From positions 3,710,642 to 3,774,641 of the forward strand of contig NC_040013.1 of NCBI RefSeq assembly GCF_000972845.2: 64,000 nucleotides of DNA, in the 5' to 3' direction. The position numbers and the translations under genes are program-made. The DNA is from Larimichthys crocea (taxonomy: Eukaryota > Chordata > Actinopteri > Sciaenidae). A model generated the notes under the pieces. It made no database searches and was not told where the DNA came from. It was given only the letters and a program-made list of their open reading frames with translations. Of this stretch, positions 38,491 through 53,349 are shown in pieces. Every line of letters begins with the position of its first letter. Positions within the stretch are counted from its first letter, which is position 1.

Positions 38491-40731
38491 TTATGCATAT
38501 TACGCTCCAAGCAGAGCTTCAACAAGCTGGGTGAGCCAAACCATTTTGTGTTTGATGGTGCCCCACTTACAACAAGCACCGTTCTTCCCTCTTGTACCAA
38601 TAGTGAACCAGCTCCTGAGAACGGATAGACATACAGCACGTCAGAAAGTTCAATTCAAATAGAAAAGTTATAGACACAAAAACAGAAAATTTAACGAATA
38701 CACCATTCATACCTGAAGGACAAGCGCACGATTGCTCCCAAGAGACAACCAAGAGACCCAATTCAAGCGTCACGTGTCCCAGTAAGTGTTTACACGGCCG
38801 ACTTCCTCACCAGCATTTCTTTCCCACGAGACCCCCGCAGAGAGTCGTTCAGATGCAGGTGCTCTCGTCTCGCTCCTCTTCCGTTTAAACATGCAGAACA
38901 CTGTGTTCCCATCAGCCAGCACATTTATGACCACTGAAAGGCACAGTTAATACTTATAACACTGATTATCTCGTTATCCTGTTCCAGTGCGGGATTTATA
39001 TAATGAGGTGACATTACCGAGGACTGTGAGGTGCAGCAGCAGTCAGTTGATTTGTTTGATGCTTTGGTAAATGTCTGCTGGGAAACTTTGGGTTCTGACA
39101 TTCATGTGGGGTTGTCACATTAAACATGTAGGTCTGTACCATGGAGGCCTCGGTCCCACGGACTTACTTAACTAACGGATCTGCTGCAAACCGCTTTATG
39201 CAGATACCATAGAACCACGTCTAGTGGAGTCCCGGGGTCCAAACATTAGGCAGGTGGTCATAAAGTTATGAATGAATTCTCATCAAAGATTATATCTACC
39301 TGTGAGGACTCTGTTTTCAGTAGCACAGACTGTCGTCCTTGACTGGAACTCCGTTTTCACCGGTCTGTGCTCTGTGGTCGGGGGGCTGGCCGGCAGCGAG
39401 TCCGGGCAGCTCGCATGAAAGAACAGCCTTCGCCTTTGCCCAGACTCCACCCGTGCAGCAGATCAGGCAGAGAAACTTCAGGCTCGGGGAGAGGAGGGGC
39501 TTGTAGGTTGACTCATCTCTTTTATTTCAGTTTCCACCGGGTTCTGTTTCACTGAAAAGCACATGCACGAAAATGTGTATTTTTAGAGGGAGCCTCGGAT
39601 CTTTTAGTTTCATCTTATTGCAAGAATTCACGGATGATGCAAGATACCTAACTGTAGCCTCATGGGTTCAGCATCCTCCTTACCTTCTCAATTTTAAACA
39701 TCGGAGGTGCTAAATTCCTCCTTGAATCCCATCCCGACACGGCGAGGGGAAGCTGGACCAGGGCAGCTCCTCTGTTCACTCCTCAGTAGGGATCGTCTTA
39801 TAACTGCATATCGGGAGGAAGGAAAGTAAAACAACAAAATAAAACTTAATAAAAGACGACTGACAATAACTGGACTCACATTATCTCCTCTCCAGACTGC
39901 GGGAATCTCTTTGGTCTCCTCTTCGGTCTCTCGCTTTCCTTTTTTTTAATGTTGATGATGGTGGTGAGTGGTCCCGCTCGGAGCCTCTTCTCACTCTCTA
40001 GATACCTGTGTGTGACACAGCAGGATCCACTCAAACCTAAATCAGACACAGTTCTGCTGTGTGATGAGAAAGCGATACCCAGCTGAGCTCCCTACCTTCT
40101 TTTTACCATCATCTCTGCGGGTCCCTGTTCGAAAATAGAGTGAGACTGGATGATCTCTCCACGGCCCCGGCCTCGGCCTCTCTCTCCACGACCTCGACCT
40201 CGTTCTCCATCCTTCCTCTCTCTCCTCGGCCCGCTCTCAACTTTTGTTTCTGTTATCAAGATAAGAAGTCCTAGTCAGTCAGTGTAAAATTTTTTTCTAC
40301 ATAATTTGTCTCTCAAAGTCAGTTATGAACTGCACTCTTCTTTGGCTTTTCGGCCGGTAATGTTGGGCGTGAAATGTTTTCTGAAAAACAAAAACAAAAA
40401 AACATAAGTGCATGAAATAATTAGGAAATTAGGGCAATATTAGAAACCGTATCCAAAATCATTCACTGAATATCTTCCCCAGATCACATTAGTGTTTTTT
40501 CACGGAGATTACTGAGCAGCTGGTCGTGAATAATTTCTCTAACACTCGCGGCGGTGCAAACAGCAGATTACCTTCTTACTACTCCCGGGTGAGGTCTCTG
40601 GATCGCATCGAGGGAGACGGCCGGGGAGAGTGGCGATGATGATCCTCGGCGGCCAATCATCAGTCCTCTCCGCTGCCTCCGGGGTTGGCACCACGTTGAC
40701 CGCTGGGGTCAGATGAGCCTGAATCTGCCAT
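38491..40731 (-). pseudogene. Second, frameshifted copy of polr3d
   Basis: The ATG at 40,731 starts MADSGSSDPSG as in the first copy, and the stop region at 38,491-38,493 is conserved. All eight exons are in place, but each longer exon carries one or more indels, for example in the proline/glycine-rich start of exon 1 and in the glycine-rich codons of exon 6. The Arg/Gly exon (40,100-40,245) is almost unchanged. It is probably the other allele or an uncorrected contig. Confidence 0.75.
38920..39270. mobile_element. Second copy of the Tc1-like remnant
   Basis: This has the same ends and interior fragments as 13,522-13,858, with extra indels, in the same polr3d intron. The insertion is therefore older than the split of the two copies. 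Confidence 0.65.
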
Positions 40732-41305
40732 CCTAACTGAAGACACACAGCAAAAGGATAATAAATTGTTTAAATGCACCAGAAAACATTTATAACACAG
40801 AAAGAAAATTTAAATCTAATTATACCATGTTCTATGTATAGTTTTTTTTAATAATCATGAAATTCCCAGGAAAGATTTAGTGGTTTGATGTCATTTTGGA
40901 CAGTAAAAACATCAGGTGCAGACTGTGCGCATGACTGCACACACCGTCGACTTTAGAACGTTTTTTACCATGTCAACTTTAAAATCTAACCGGAGTGCGA
41001 CTGCAAAACGACCCAACAACCAGAACTGCTCACACACTATTCACCTATTAACAGTGTGTAGTACACTACACATATTTTTCTTGGTCTTTTTGTTAGATTT
41101 TATTATATCACTCCCTTCTTACTTTAATTTGTATTGTATTTTATTTATAAGACAGACGGTGGTGGCAGTGGTTGCACTTTGCCACACCAGCAAGAAGAGT
41201 TACGGCACTTAATCAGTGAATTGGTGACTCTAAATAGCCCTGATGAAGTGAGTGTGAATGATTGTCTCCGTGTGCACCCCGTGAACAGCTGGGGACTTGT
41301 CACAG

Positions 41306-42099
41306 CAGTGGATTGGTGTCTTCGCGAACGAGCCGGCTCAAGAGTCGATTCATTCATAAGTGAAACGACAAGAACCGACTCCCGTCGGGAAAGAGACAAT
41401 CTTAAGCCTGCTCTTGGCTCAGAACCAGCAGGCAGGGTTTTTATGATGGGACACACCATGGAGCCAATTGCAGCAAGACAGGACTAGGATCTACCATTAT
41501 GTGAAAGACGGACAGGGCCTGGTACTGGAGGGAGATAATAGAATGAGATAACTAAAAAAAAACAGAAGCATGCATTCTGGCTGCTTTCAAGGACTTTGGA
41601 GACGCGGATTGCCGAATGTAGAAGTGCAGAATTTGTAAAAATGAAAATACAGTCGTCCCTTGTGTTTGCGTCCAAAATCTGGCTAAGGGAGAACCGCACC
41701 GTGTTCTGCGTCCTTGTTCCGGGCGAGAAAGTATGTACAAAATGCGTTTTGTTGTTAAAAAAAGGTGTATAACCGTGTGTGGTTAGGGGTTTTACGGCCT
41801 TAAAACATGTACAATAATTGTAAAACTTACCTAGTGGATTTCGTTTATTATGGGTTATTTTTAGAACGTATCCCCCGCGATAAACGAGGGACCACTGTAT
41901 CCGTCAGAGCCAGAGACAAAAACAATCTTGCACACTTCATGAAAAATTACTTAATAGCACACAAATCATTCATAATTGCGAAATTAGGCTAATATAGAAG
42001 GCTAAATACTAAATGAAGAGCCATTTGAGAGCCGGCTCTTCGAAGGGAGCCGAGCCAAAAGAGCCGAATCTTTGAAAAGAGCTGAACTTCCCATCACTA
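41306..42099. mobile_element. Second copy of the hAT element, enlarged by a later insertion
   Basis: The ends and the flanking TTGTC-CAG / TTGTCTAG target duplication match 15,923-16,395. It is longer because of the 248-bp element at 41,650-41,897 and small extra segments near 41,935 and 41,990. Confidence 0.65.
41650..41897. mobile_element. Tc1/mariner-type MITE with TA target duplication, present in one copy only
   Basis: It begins CAGTCGTCCCTTGTGTTTGC and ends TCGCGATAAACG-type sequence, here CCCCGCGATAAACGAGGGAC followed by CACTG, so the ends form an inverted repeat of the GTCCCTCGTTTATCGCGG kind. TA flanks both sides (41,648-41,649 and 41,898-41,899). The first copy shows the empty site GAAAATATCTGTCAGAG at 16,236-16,252. 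It has no coding capacity. Confidence 0.8.
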
Positions 42100-42240
42100 T
42101 TGTCTAGGGCGTACCCCGCCTCTCGCCCTAAGTCAGCTGGGATAGGCTCCAGCTCCACCGTCACCCTGACGAAGACAAGCGGTTACAGAAAATGGATTTT
42201 ATTTCTATAGCTTATTTATTTATTTTTAGCGCTGTCTTAG

Positions 42241-42476
42241 CAGTGTGTAGGGTTTAGTTGCATCTATCAGTGTCTTTGCTGATTGCAAACCCTCATCCTG
42301 TTTAAGTTTGTCCATTCTGGGCTACTGTAGAAACATGCCGGACTCCATGTAAAAGGACCCACAGTGTCTGAAGTTATAATAAAAACACGTTCAGGTGATT
42401 ATGCACAAGTGAAAACACAGATATGCACATTATATTTGTGTAAATGTCACACACTGGACCTTTAATGAGCACAGCA
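42241..42476. mobile_element. MITE straddling the A'/B junction
   Basis: It starts CAGTGTGTAGGGTTTAGTTG CATCTATCAG and ends TGTCACACACTGGACCTTTA, the two halves of an inverted repeat of the AAAGGTCCAGTGTGT type also seen at 52,296-52,557. Block A stops just inside its first bases (16,521-16,530), and the inverted block B' ends inside it at 25,142. Confidence 0.6.
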
Positions 42477-42479
42477 CGT

Positions 42480-44280
42480 GATGTCATGATGTTTTTACGT
42501 CATTTAAACGATTTTAGAACACGTGACTGTTTTATCAGTCATTCATAATTGCGTCATTTAGACAAGATAAGACAGAAAAACTGTTTTTAATGTTACTGCT
42601 GTGTGACAGGCCTCTGGGTTTAACACCATGCAGTCAAACAGCTGGCAGACACTTTCTGTTTATTTCACCGTGACTCTTTTTTTAAATATTTTAGGATTTC
42701 TCGTCAACAACACAGCAGAAATCCAGCAACACGTGGCCGAGTCCAAACACGATAACACGCGTTCAACACACGTGACGGTGCCGGTAACGCGCGCGCACAC
42801 ACACACACACACACTCACACACTCACGGTATGATCGCTCGGGTGTCCTCGGTAGATGTTGATCCCAGACTCGTGTCAGACATCACATGAAGTTGATCGGT
42901 GCTGGTCTCTGACACGGCACCGCCATGACACTACCGCAGCGTCAGCAGCCGGTGTGTTCACGCGCATCAGAGCTGCGCAGGGAGCCACGCGCATGTTCAT
43001 CTTCGTTTGTTGTCATTTTTATTTAATGAGAATTAAACATAAAGGGTTACATTTGATGCAATGCAGCTACTTTTCATCTGCAGACACAATTTAAAACACA
43101 TTACAGCACAATAACAAACAGTGCATGTGCAGCGGTGCATGTGCACGTTACAGGTTCATTACAAAACAATAATAATGTGCATGAAAAATCCTTATATAAA
43201 AAGAAATCAGTGTGCATTAGTTACACTAGTTGCACATTATTTAACATACAGGATAAACTCTTGTATTTATACCTCAAGCAGCAGCTACCTGAATATCAAG
43301 CAGCAAACTCTGTGGCTGTGCAGCCAGTGCCAAAAGCTGCAGTTCCTCAAACGTCCACTCGAGGCTGGCTCCAGAAGTGAGTCAGTCTCCATAAGGCCAC
43401 GTTCACACAGGAACAGGGAAACCGGTTGAGCCAGATTCAACTTTTGGGAAAACTGGAGCCCCACGTCACGCTGCACAAGCCAATCAGACCAGTCAAACCT
43501 CCACAGACAGTCTGAAATGTCTCTGAAGCAGAGACTATCCAGGTGGATTCACAGACTAAACTCTGACTTTGTTTATTTCATGTAACCAGCTTCTAAATCT
43601 GAGTTTAATTTGATTTGTGCCCAATGATGACAGAGAGAAAGAGAGAAAGAAAGAGAGAAGGCTTTGGTAGAGAGACGTAGAGCATCAGTAAAAAGTTATT
43701 TCCTCAGCCCCCCACGACCAGTTGCCGGTTTCCCTGTTCCTGTCTGAATACGCTGAATAAGCCCCTACATTAAAATGTCCAACTTCACAGCAGAAATAAA
43801 CATGTTTACAGCCTGGTACAAAAAACAGTTTTGGTCTCTGTAGCTAATTTCCCCGTTCATGACAACTGTACTGAGGGTGAATTATTATATAACTAACCCG
43901 TTCAAATTATAATAAGGGTTAAAGTTATGCAGAATTAACAGAGTGGCCGCTTTGAGTTACAGGTGGCTTGTTTGAGCAGCCTCTGCCATACCGACAATCC
44001 ATGCATGTTTGCAGATTTTTATTGCTTATTGCAATAGCACATACAGTTGGCCAATACGGTGCCAACTGATAAAAATATACTGTACAATATTATAGCCTAC
44101 ACGATGCCGTATTACTGTATAAAGAACACTGTGCAATAGTCTTATAATTTAGCTATCAACAGAGTAACCTTGTCTTGTTTCTTACAGGTTTACTTTGTAT
44201 TCAGGGCAAGTCGACGCTCTTTTAATTGCATTTTAGAGTTTAAGAGCAAGTTATGGATGGCAGAGAATATTAAGCAGCTC
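42480..44280. other. Intergenic DNA with CpG-rich block and AC repeat
   Basis: At 42,770-43,000 the sequence is CpG-rich with an AC run at 42,797-42,828. Around 43,080-43,900 the sequence is partly repetitive (AGGAACAGGGAAACCGGTT and GTTGCCGGTTTCCCTGTTCC point in opposite directions and look like the ends of an inverted-repeat element of about 350 bp). No gene was recognised. Confidence 0.45.
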
Positions 44281-44329
44281 TTTGTTTTTTTTTTTGGTAC
44301 TGAAGCTCAGAGAATGCAAAACAAGCACT

Positions 44330-44745
44330 GGCAATAAAACCCAGCGAACAAGGAACGAATGCACACCTTTATTACATGTTGAATTTACTATTGTAATGCT
44401 CGACTCTCAGGAGAACACAGCTCAATTACAGTTACTCCGAAAACTCAGCTGCACACGTCAGACCTATTTTAAAGTCTCTGCACTGGCTACCTGTCTGCTT
44501 CACGGTCAGTTTTAAGTTCCTTTCAATGGTCTGTAAAGCTCTAAATGGTCTTGGTCTGACCAATTTATCAGATTTGCTTTTCACCTTTGAATCCTCTGTA
44601 ACCCTCGGGTCCTTTCATAGTGGCCTTTTAGTAACCACTAAAGTGAGGCGTCCTTTTTTTTTATCACCATGGTCCCGTGGGCTGTTTCATTCTGTGAAGC
44701 ACTTTGTGTTACTTTTAGTTTAGATGAAAAGTGCTACACAAGTAA
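44330..44745 (+). mobile_element. L2-like LINE ORF2 3' fragment
   Basis: Across shifted frames the plus strand reads the usual end of an L2 ORF2: a piece corresponding to SLHWLPVCF, then MVCKALNGLGLTNLSDLLFT and a SSGLL-like GLLVTTKVRRPFFLS. Reverse transcriptase itself is absent, so this is a 5'-truncated dead copy. Confidence 0.65.
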
Positions 44746-46259
44746 AGTCTGACTGATCGATCGAGGCCAACGACTGAAGCTACAGCAGTCTTTTATAAAT
44801 ATATCTCAAAAATACATAGAAATCTTTTTGTTGGAGGCAGATCTATTGATTTTTTTCAAAAGACTGACCTAGTTATACATGAAAGAAACTTTTTACAATG
44901 GCCAAACAAGCAGAGACTCTCACTATTTCATTCTCCTAGGTGGAAAAGCCCAATAATATCAGAATATAGCGTCATTATTACAAACATTTCATGCTTCATC
45001 ATGAGGACAAACAAAATAAAAGATAATTTACTGCAGATATATTTCATCACAATTGATTTACAAGTCACATATAATTGTTGTTTACCCATAACTGAAAACA
45101 CATGTCAAAGTCTGTTTTGTCTGTATTTCTGGGAACCCTCATGCGTCTCCCGCCAAAGGAAGAAGAAGGAGAAATGAATCCCAGCGCTGCGGCTGCTTCT
45201 GACAATTTCGGCGCCTGAGGCCAGACATCCATTCCAACCTGGCGCTGTCTGGTCCTGCTGATAGTGCGTGGACCTTGGGGTTTGGTCTGCTGATATGCAG
45301 AGTGTGATGAATAAATCCATACAATTTTTATGTAAAAAAAAAAAGTTAAAATATGCTCAGTCATCCTTGAAGTGGAAGCGATATCGTCCCTTTCATTTGG
45401 GACGTCACAAACAGTTTATGTAAAAACACACATCCAGACCTCCTCTAAGAAACCAGCACCTCTGGAGCCGAGAGGGTTATTTGGACAGAGGCATGACTAA
45501 TGATGGATGATTTCAGTTTAATTACACTCTGAGGGTATCACTTATCTGTGGCTGGGTGGAAAGAAATGAAGCTTTTCAATACCACACACAGCCTGTGGAA
45601 TTATGGCGATATATCTTTGTCATTTTTCACAAATATGACGTGTCTGTGAGAGGACGGTGCTCTGGCTATCAGCTCATCCCTTTGTTGTCTTTATTCTATG
45701 CACACACAGACACTGTTTTAGCAGCAGATTATGGACATTAATCTCTAATGAAGTCAGTACAGGTTGAACAAATACAATAACATCCCTCTGAAAATGAATG
45801 CCAGTGGAAATCTGCTTACTCTGGACTTATATAGTGGCATCCCTCGCCTGCGGATGGGCTGCAGGGACGTGGCCCGCAGAGTTAGTCCATATGGCATAAC
45901 AGTTGGCATTGTATATTTTTTTGAGGTCTTGCTGGTGCTCTGTGTAATTTACTGGGGCATCACTCAGCATAATCTCTTTAGCCAGCCGAGCGTGTAAATA
46001 AAATCATTTTTTTCTCAGCTCTCGTGTCCATACTGTCTCCATATCTGAGAGTTGACATTTATGCAAGCAGCTAAGTGTTCACTCTGTATTAGAGAGTGTG
46101 TGTGGATGTTTGTGCCTCGGGGCTGGACTAAATGGCGAGTGATGTGTTGTGCGTGATTGCCGAGGTTGACTGAGTATCTCACTGTGTTCACACTCTAGCT
46201 GGAAAATTGAATTTTCTATTTTTTTTGTTTCTTTTAGCTTTTTTTTTTTTTTTAATTCA
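44746..46259. other. Intergenic DNA upstream of phyhip, no gene recognised
   Basis: This unique sequence matches the inverted block at about 19,900-21,480. Partial open frames near 45,556-45,997 (including SGIPRLRMGCRDVARR) also appear in the inverted copy but with broken frames and no family match. The good agreement between copies could reflect conserved regulatory DNA, which cannot be decided here. Confidence 0.4.
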
Positions 46260-46299
46260 TCCTGTGTGGCTGCGTATGAGTCAAGTAAACATCATCCTC

Positions 46300-46551
46300 A
46301 GAGCCCAGAGCGAATAAGAGACTGGGGAGGGGAGGTGGAGAGAGGGAGGGAGGGAGGTTAGAGTGTTTGTGTGACACGGAGAGTGAGAGGGAAACAGAAG
46401 GAGAGGAGAGGACAGAGAGAGTCTGTGTGTTCATCTCACCTCCTAATCAGTTTTCCTGTGGGATCTATCATCAACTGCGGCAGAGGAGGAAAGTGGAGAA
46501 GCGGAAGAAGAAGAAGAAGAAGACAGTACAATTCATCTGACCCTCACACAA
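46300..46551 (+). promoter_or_regulatory. Candidate phyhip promoter and 5' non-coding exon
   Basis: A purine-rich stretch (GAGGGAGGGAGGGAGG) is followed by sequence ending CCTCACACAA before a consensus donor GTAAGG at 46,552. A non-coding 5' exon is required because the phyhip start codon at 48,779 directly follows a splice acceptor. The exon start and the choice of this donor are inference; another donor-like site (GACGGTAAGAAA) lies near 47,453. Confidence 0.4.
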
Positions 46552-48778
46552 GTAAGGAATTCTCATTAAGAAAATATGAAGATGTGGACAATCAGAAATG
46601 TTTTATTCGTGCACATGAAGTCAGATGAGCATGAGTTGGAGTGTGAATGCACGACTCTGATTTGCATGTTATTCTGTTGATCTGCACACGTGTGTGTGTG
46701 TGAGGACATCCAGTGCCAACTCAGGGGGCTTTTATTTCATCCCTCCCAATGCCATTTCACACGAGACCGACTCTGATAGATTCGTGTAACTCCACCGGTG
46801 CTCATTTTCCCTCAATTACATTCATTAATTGTGCAGAGGTGGGTGCAGCGCATGAAACTGTATTAGTCACACAATATCTCTGCATGTTTTGTTTGTAACT
46901 TTGCACAGTATTTCTTCAGCGTTTCACACTGTGTGATGAACACAGTTTGAAAAATGTACGGAGGAAATTGTGCATTCTCTTCCTCCCTGGTGCAGCCGTC
47001 GAAATGTGTTAAAGTATTCTCCCCGGAAGAAAAATAAAAAAGACTTTGAAGCGCAGAGCTGTTTTCTGTGCCATATTCTATATGCATGAAGGCAGCAGCA
47101 TCTTCTTTCATGCTGCTGTCACCCAGAGATAACAACATCTCTGTAGTGTAACCAACCCTAGTATGCACACTATGTGAGATTATTAGTAAAACCCTAATTT
47201 GGACTGATCGGAGCTGGTTCTGCAGCAGAGATAATTGGCTCAGATTTGTTTTTTACATGCTGCAGCGTGTAAATCAGGACGATGGGATTTGTGTGAATGG
47301 TACTGGAAACCTGCCTTTGAACTGTGTTCACATGTGTTCGAACCCAAAAGTGGAACACACACAGACAGAAACGGGGCTTTGATGACTTGTCCTGTGAGGA
47401 TCTTCCTCTCTCTCTCTCTCTATTGCCCCAGTTTCTATCTCAGAAAAAAAAGACGGTAAGAAATGAGAACAGCAGCTGGAAAGCAAACGAGTGGAAACAC
47501 ACGTGCGTGATGCAATGGGCTCTCTCTCTCTTTCTCTGCTGGCCGCCCCACGCCTGATCGAGCTACCGCACAGATTTCACAGTTCACAGGCTTTAATGAG
47601 CTGCTGCAGCCTGTCCATCACACTGACTGGAGAACACCTCAGCAGACCCCACAGTCAGACAATGACACTACAGCGGGCATCTGTACAGATCAAACACACA
47701 CACAGCAAAATGAGCATGTAGTGATTGTTTGTACTATAACTGCTATTTTAGGCACATCTGTGATTTAGCATATGCTCAGTGTGAGAGCGATTTTAATAAA
47801 AGGGGGAAGATGCTGCTGCTGCTGCTGCTGCTGCTGAGATGCAGAGACGTAAAAGAGCTTTTTACTGGATCGCTGAGTGATACCGGAGGAGATGATTGCA
47901 TTAAGCAATTTAAGGATGGATGGAAATTACAGGCAGACTATAGAGGAACGGATGTGCATTAAGCCTCAGAGTGAAAGGGAGATGAACGCTTGCAGACACT
48001 CACATCATCAGTTTATGAACGGGGAAGGTGACAGCTAATCAAACACAAACACAGGCTGACCAACAGATTGCCCCTCAGCCCGGCACTCAGGGCCATGTGC
48101 AGCAGCCTGGATCGAACCGCTGATGGGCAACAGAGGAAATATGATCATTCATCACCTGCAGCTCACACCTCCCTTTATTTCTGCCCCCAACGATATAAAG
48201 GCTGCTGCAAGATTCCCCTCGAGCTGCAAGCAGTTCACTTGCTCAGCTGTTCTGAAAATGGCATGGCACTTCAAGTGTTTAAAGAAAAAAAAGTTACCTT
48301 TAGTTTAAATTGTTGCTGACAGGTGCAGCCATGGTGTTTTTTTGTTGTTGTTGTTGTTTGTGACCCTTTCCTTGAGTATTACAAGAGAAGTCTGAGGGAG
48401 GCTGTGGACGTGTGGTTGCTGGGAGACTGCTGTAGGTGGATTATGAAATGCATGGGGGGGGAGCAGAGGCCAGTCGCTCAGCTGGGAGCGTATTGAGTTG
48501 TGTAATGATGGGAAATGTCATTTAAGGGCAAGACAAGGAGGAGAGAGGAGGTGGAGAAAAGAGCAGGACAGTGAATCTAAAACTTGGACACAGATCCCTA
48601 AATGAAAGGTTAATTGGATTCTGTCTGAGGTGTGTTCGGCTGCGGCGTTTCTGAAGTGCACTTTATAGCTCTTTGTGGTACAATTTAATCTCTCTTAGCA
48701 GATGTTGCCAGCTCTGGAATTACACTCCTAGATTACACTCCAACGCTCCAACTCTTTTATCTCTCGATTTAATGGCAG
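46552..48778 (+). other. Putative phyhip 5' intron
   Basis: Non-coding sequence with a CTG run at 47,811-47,835, a TC run near 47,405 and a GTT run near 48,341. It ends in a pyrimidine-containing acceptor, TTTAATGGCAG, exactly in front of the phyhip ATG. Confidence 0.45.
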
Positions 48779-51686
<2,908 letters not shown>

Positions 51687-52136
51687 GGGGGGATGCGGAT
51701 GTAGGGCAGAGCTGAGAGCGTGTGAGCCTACAACCCTGAGACACAATGAGCCCATCACGTGTAGGTCAGGACACAGCAGAAACAGCCCACCTCTCGGAGT
51801 GTGTGCATGCTGCTGCCCCTCTTCCCTCCTGCCTGGACTAGAATAGTGAGTATTAAATAGAAGACTTTCACAGTTTCATCATGATCACAGCCGGAGATAC
51901 AGTAAACATCCATCCATGTCTGCTGAACAAAACATAATTGAAGACGTGATAGGCTTTTTAGAAGACTGGAACAACCCTGACCCATATTTGTTGAGAGTCG
52001 TCTGAGCTCTCGGGTGTCTTTGTGCCATTTTCTGAAAACATCTTATTTTCTTTAACATGTGGTTTGATTTCTTTTTCTTTGTTATTTTGTTATTACCAAA
52101 AAGTTGTTATTTATAGTTTGGTGTGATTTCTTTTTA

Positions 52137-52142
52137 AATAAA
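52137..52142 (+). terminator. Candidate polyadenylation signal of phyhip
   Basis: AATAAA lies about 450 bases past the phyhip stop and is followed by GT/T-rich sequence, which fits a 3' end. Confidence 0.6.
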
Positions 52143-52295
52143 TTTGTGTGTCGCCTTTTAAAAGACATTCTAGAGGTCATAAATATTTTTGTGATGCTCT
52201 CTCGATAAAGTCACTGCAAGATTTGTCTTTAAAAAGGTCCAGTGGGTCATATTCAAGGACCTTTAGTTACATTTATACCTTAGAATGAACCTTTA

Positions 52296-52557
52296 AAGGT
52301 CCAATGTGTAGGTTTTATTGCCATCTAGCAGTCACCTCATGCTCTCATCGTAGGCACAAAGGAGGAACTCGAGAGGCAGAAAATGCACATGACAGACTCT
52401 GTGAAGGACGCATGGTGTCAGTAGATATAAAGGCTCATTTTAAGAGAACACAAACACAACAATTCTTATCTTCAGGTGATCATACACCAATGAAAACATT
52501 ATATTATATTATATTCTGTAAATAGAGCCCCCTAAATCTCACACACTGGACCTTTAA
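52296..52557. mobile_element. MITE of the AAAGGTCCAGTGTGT family
   Basis: The left end reads AAAGGTCCAATGTGTAGGTT and the right end, reverse complemented, TAAAGGTCCAGTGTGTGAGA. Inner landmarks (AAGGCTCATTTTAAGAG, TTCAGGTGATCATACACC) are shared with the element at 42,241-42,476. No coding capacity. Diverged partial matches occur just left of it (52,232-52,295). Confidence 0.7.
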
Positions 52558-52628
52558 TATCTACAGACACTGCAGCTCCTTCACCGTGTTGCTTCCAGAT
52601 AAATTTTTACGCCTATTGTAGTTTCTCC

Positions 52629-52712
52629 TTCATGCATGAAGGAGTTGATGAGGTGTAATAAACAACTACATTCATGCATGAAGGAGTTGATGAGGTGTAA
52701 TAAACAACTACA
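52629..52712. repeat. Two tandem 42-bp units containing a palindrome
   Basis: Two perfect tandem units, 52,629-52,670 and 52,671-52,712, each begin with the palindrome TTCATGCATGAA and end with TAATAAACAACTACA. They lie in the spacer between the convergent phyhip and PPP1R3C-type genes. Confidence 0.9.
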
Positions 52713-52796
52713 CCACTAGATGTCACTAAATCCGACACACTGGTGCCAAAAATGTGAACTAGCTTTAACTACTTTTCAGCCACCCCTGCCAAATAT

Positions 52797-52802
52797 TTTA
52801 TT
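52797..52802 (-). terminator. Possible polyadenylation signal of the PPP1R3C-type gene
   Basis: AATAAA on the minus strand, about 550 bases past the stop codon. Nearer candidates are not obvious, but assignment is weak. Confidence 0.3.
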
Positions 52803-53349
52803 GCCTCTTAAAAAAAGCTTAATGTGGAGTTAAAGTGTGAGAAAAAAATACGGTGCAATGTGACACTACAAACAGGCTGTGTGTGTTTTAGGAGGAAGGT
52901 AATGGGGAAGACGGTATCGCAAAGTTTCCCCGGCAATCAGTCTCTGCCAGCAAGCCCCAGCTGGCTCCAGCAGCAGAGCTAAGATTAGTTTCTCTCTTGC
53001 TACGGGGCTTCTGTTTGTCCCTGCTCGGTAATCTTTGACCTATATGGGAATCCCAGTAATGCCCAAAGTGAAAGGGATCCCCCCTCCCCTGGTGCACAAC
53101 AGTAATACTGTGTGCTGGTGAGTGATCAAAATGTAGGACCCGACAAGAGAGTGAGAACTGAAAGAGTCGTTTGACGCTGAATGTGAAACTGGAAAAGAAA
53201 ACTGAATGCAACATAACTGACATAACTGTTTTTATACAAAGCAGTCACTAAGAAACATCTACGAAAATGCAAATGTAAATAAAAAAATACCCACTTCATC
53301 TTTACCCAGGACTGATATATTATACGTGACAAGACAGGGATCCAGTGAG

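Larger units (their letters stand above)
25153..42245 (+). other. Block A': direct, indel-rich second copy of block A
   Basis: From TCACTCACCAAGCCG just after the gap to GCAGTGTGTAG near 42,245 the block follows bases ~331-16,530 in the same order and orientation, including every gpat4 and polr3d exon and every transposon. It differs by very frequent one- and two-base insertions and deletions, many in homopolymers and in exons, and by a 248-bp insertion at 41,650. The pattern looks like an uncorrected haplotig rather than an old duplication. Parts not listed separately are the same introns and spacers as in A. Confidence 0.85.

Noticed and set aside
25153..42245. Block A' as a true tandem duplication with gpat4 and polr3d pseudogenes
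   Set aside because: The differences are dominated by homopolymer indels spread equally over exons, introns and repeats, which fits read error or an unpolished haplotig better than decay after duplication. It cannot be excluded without reads.
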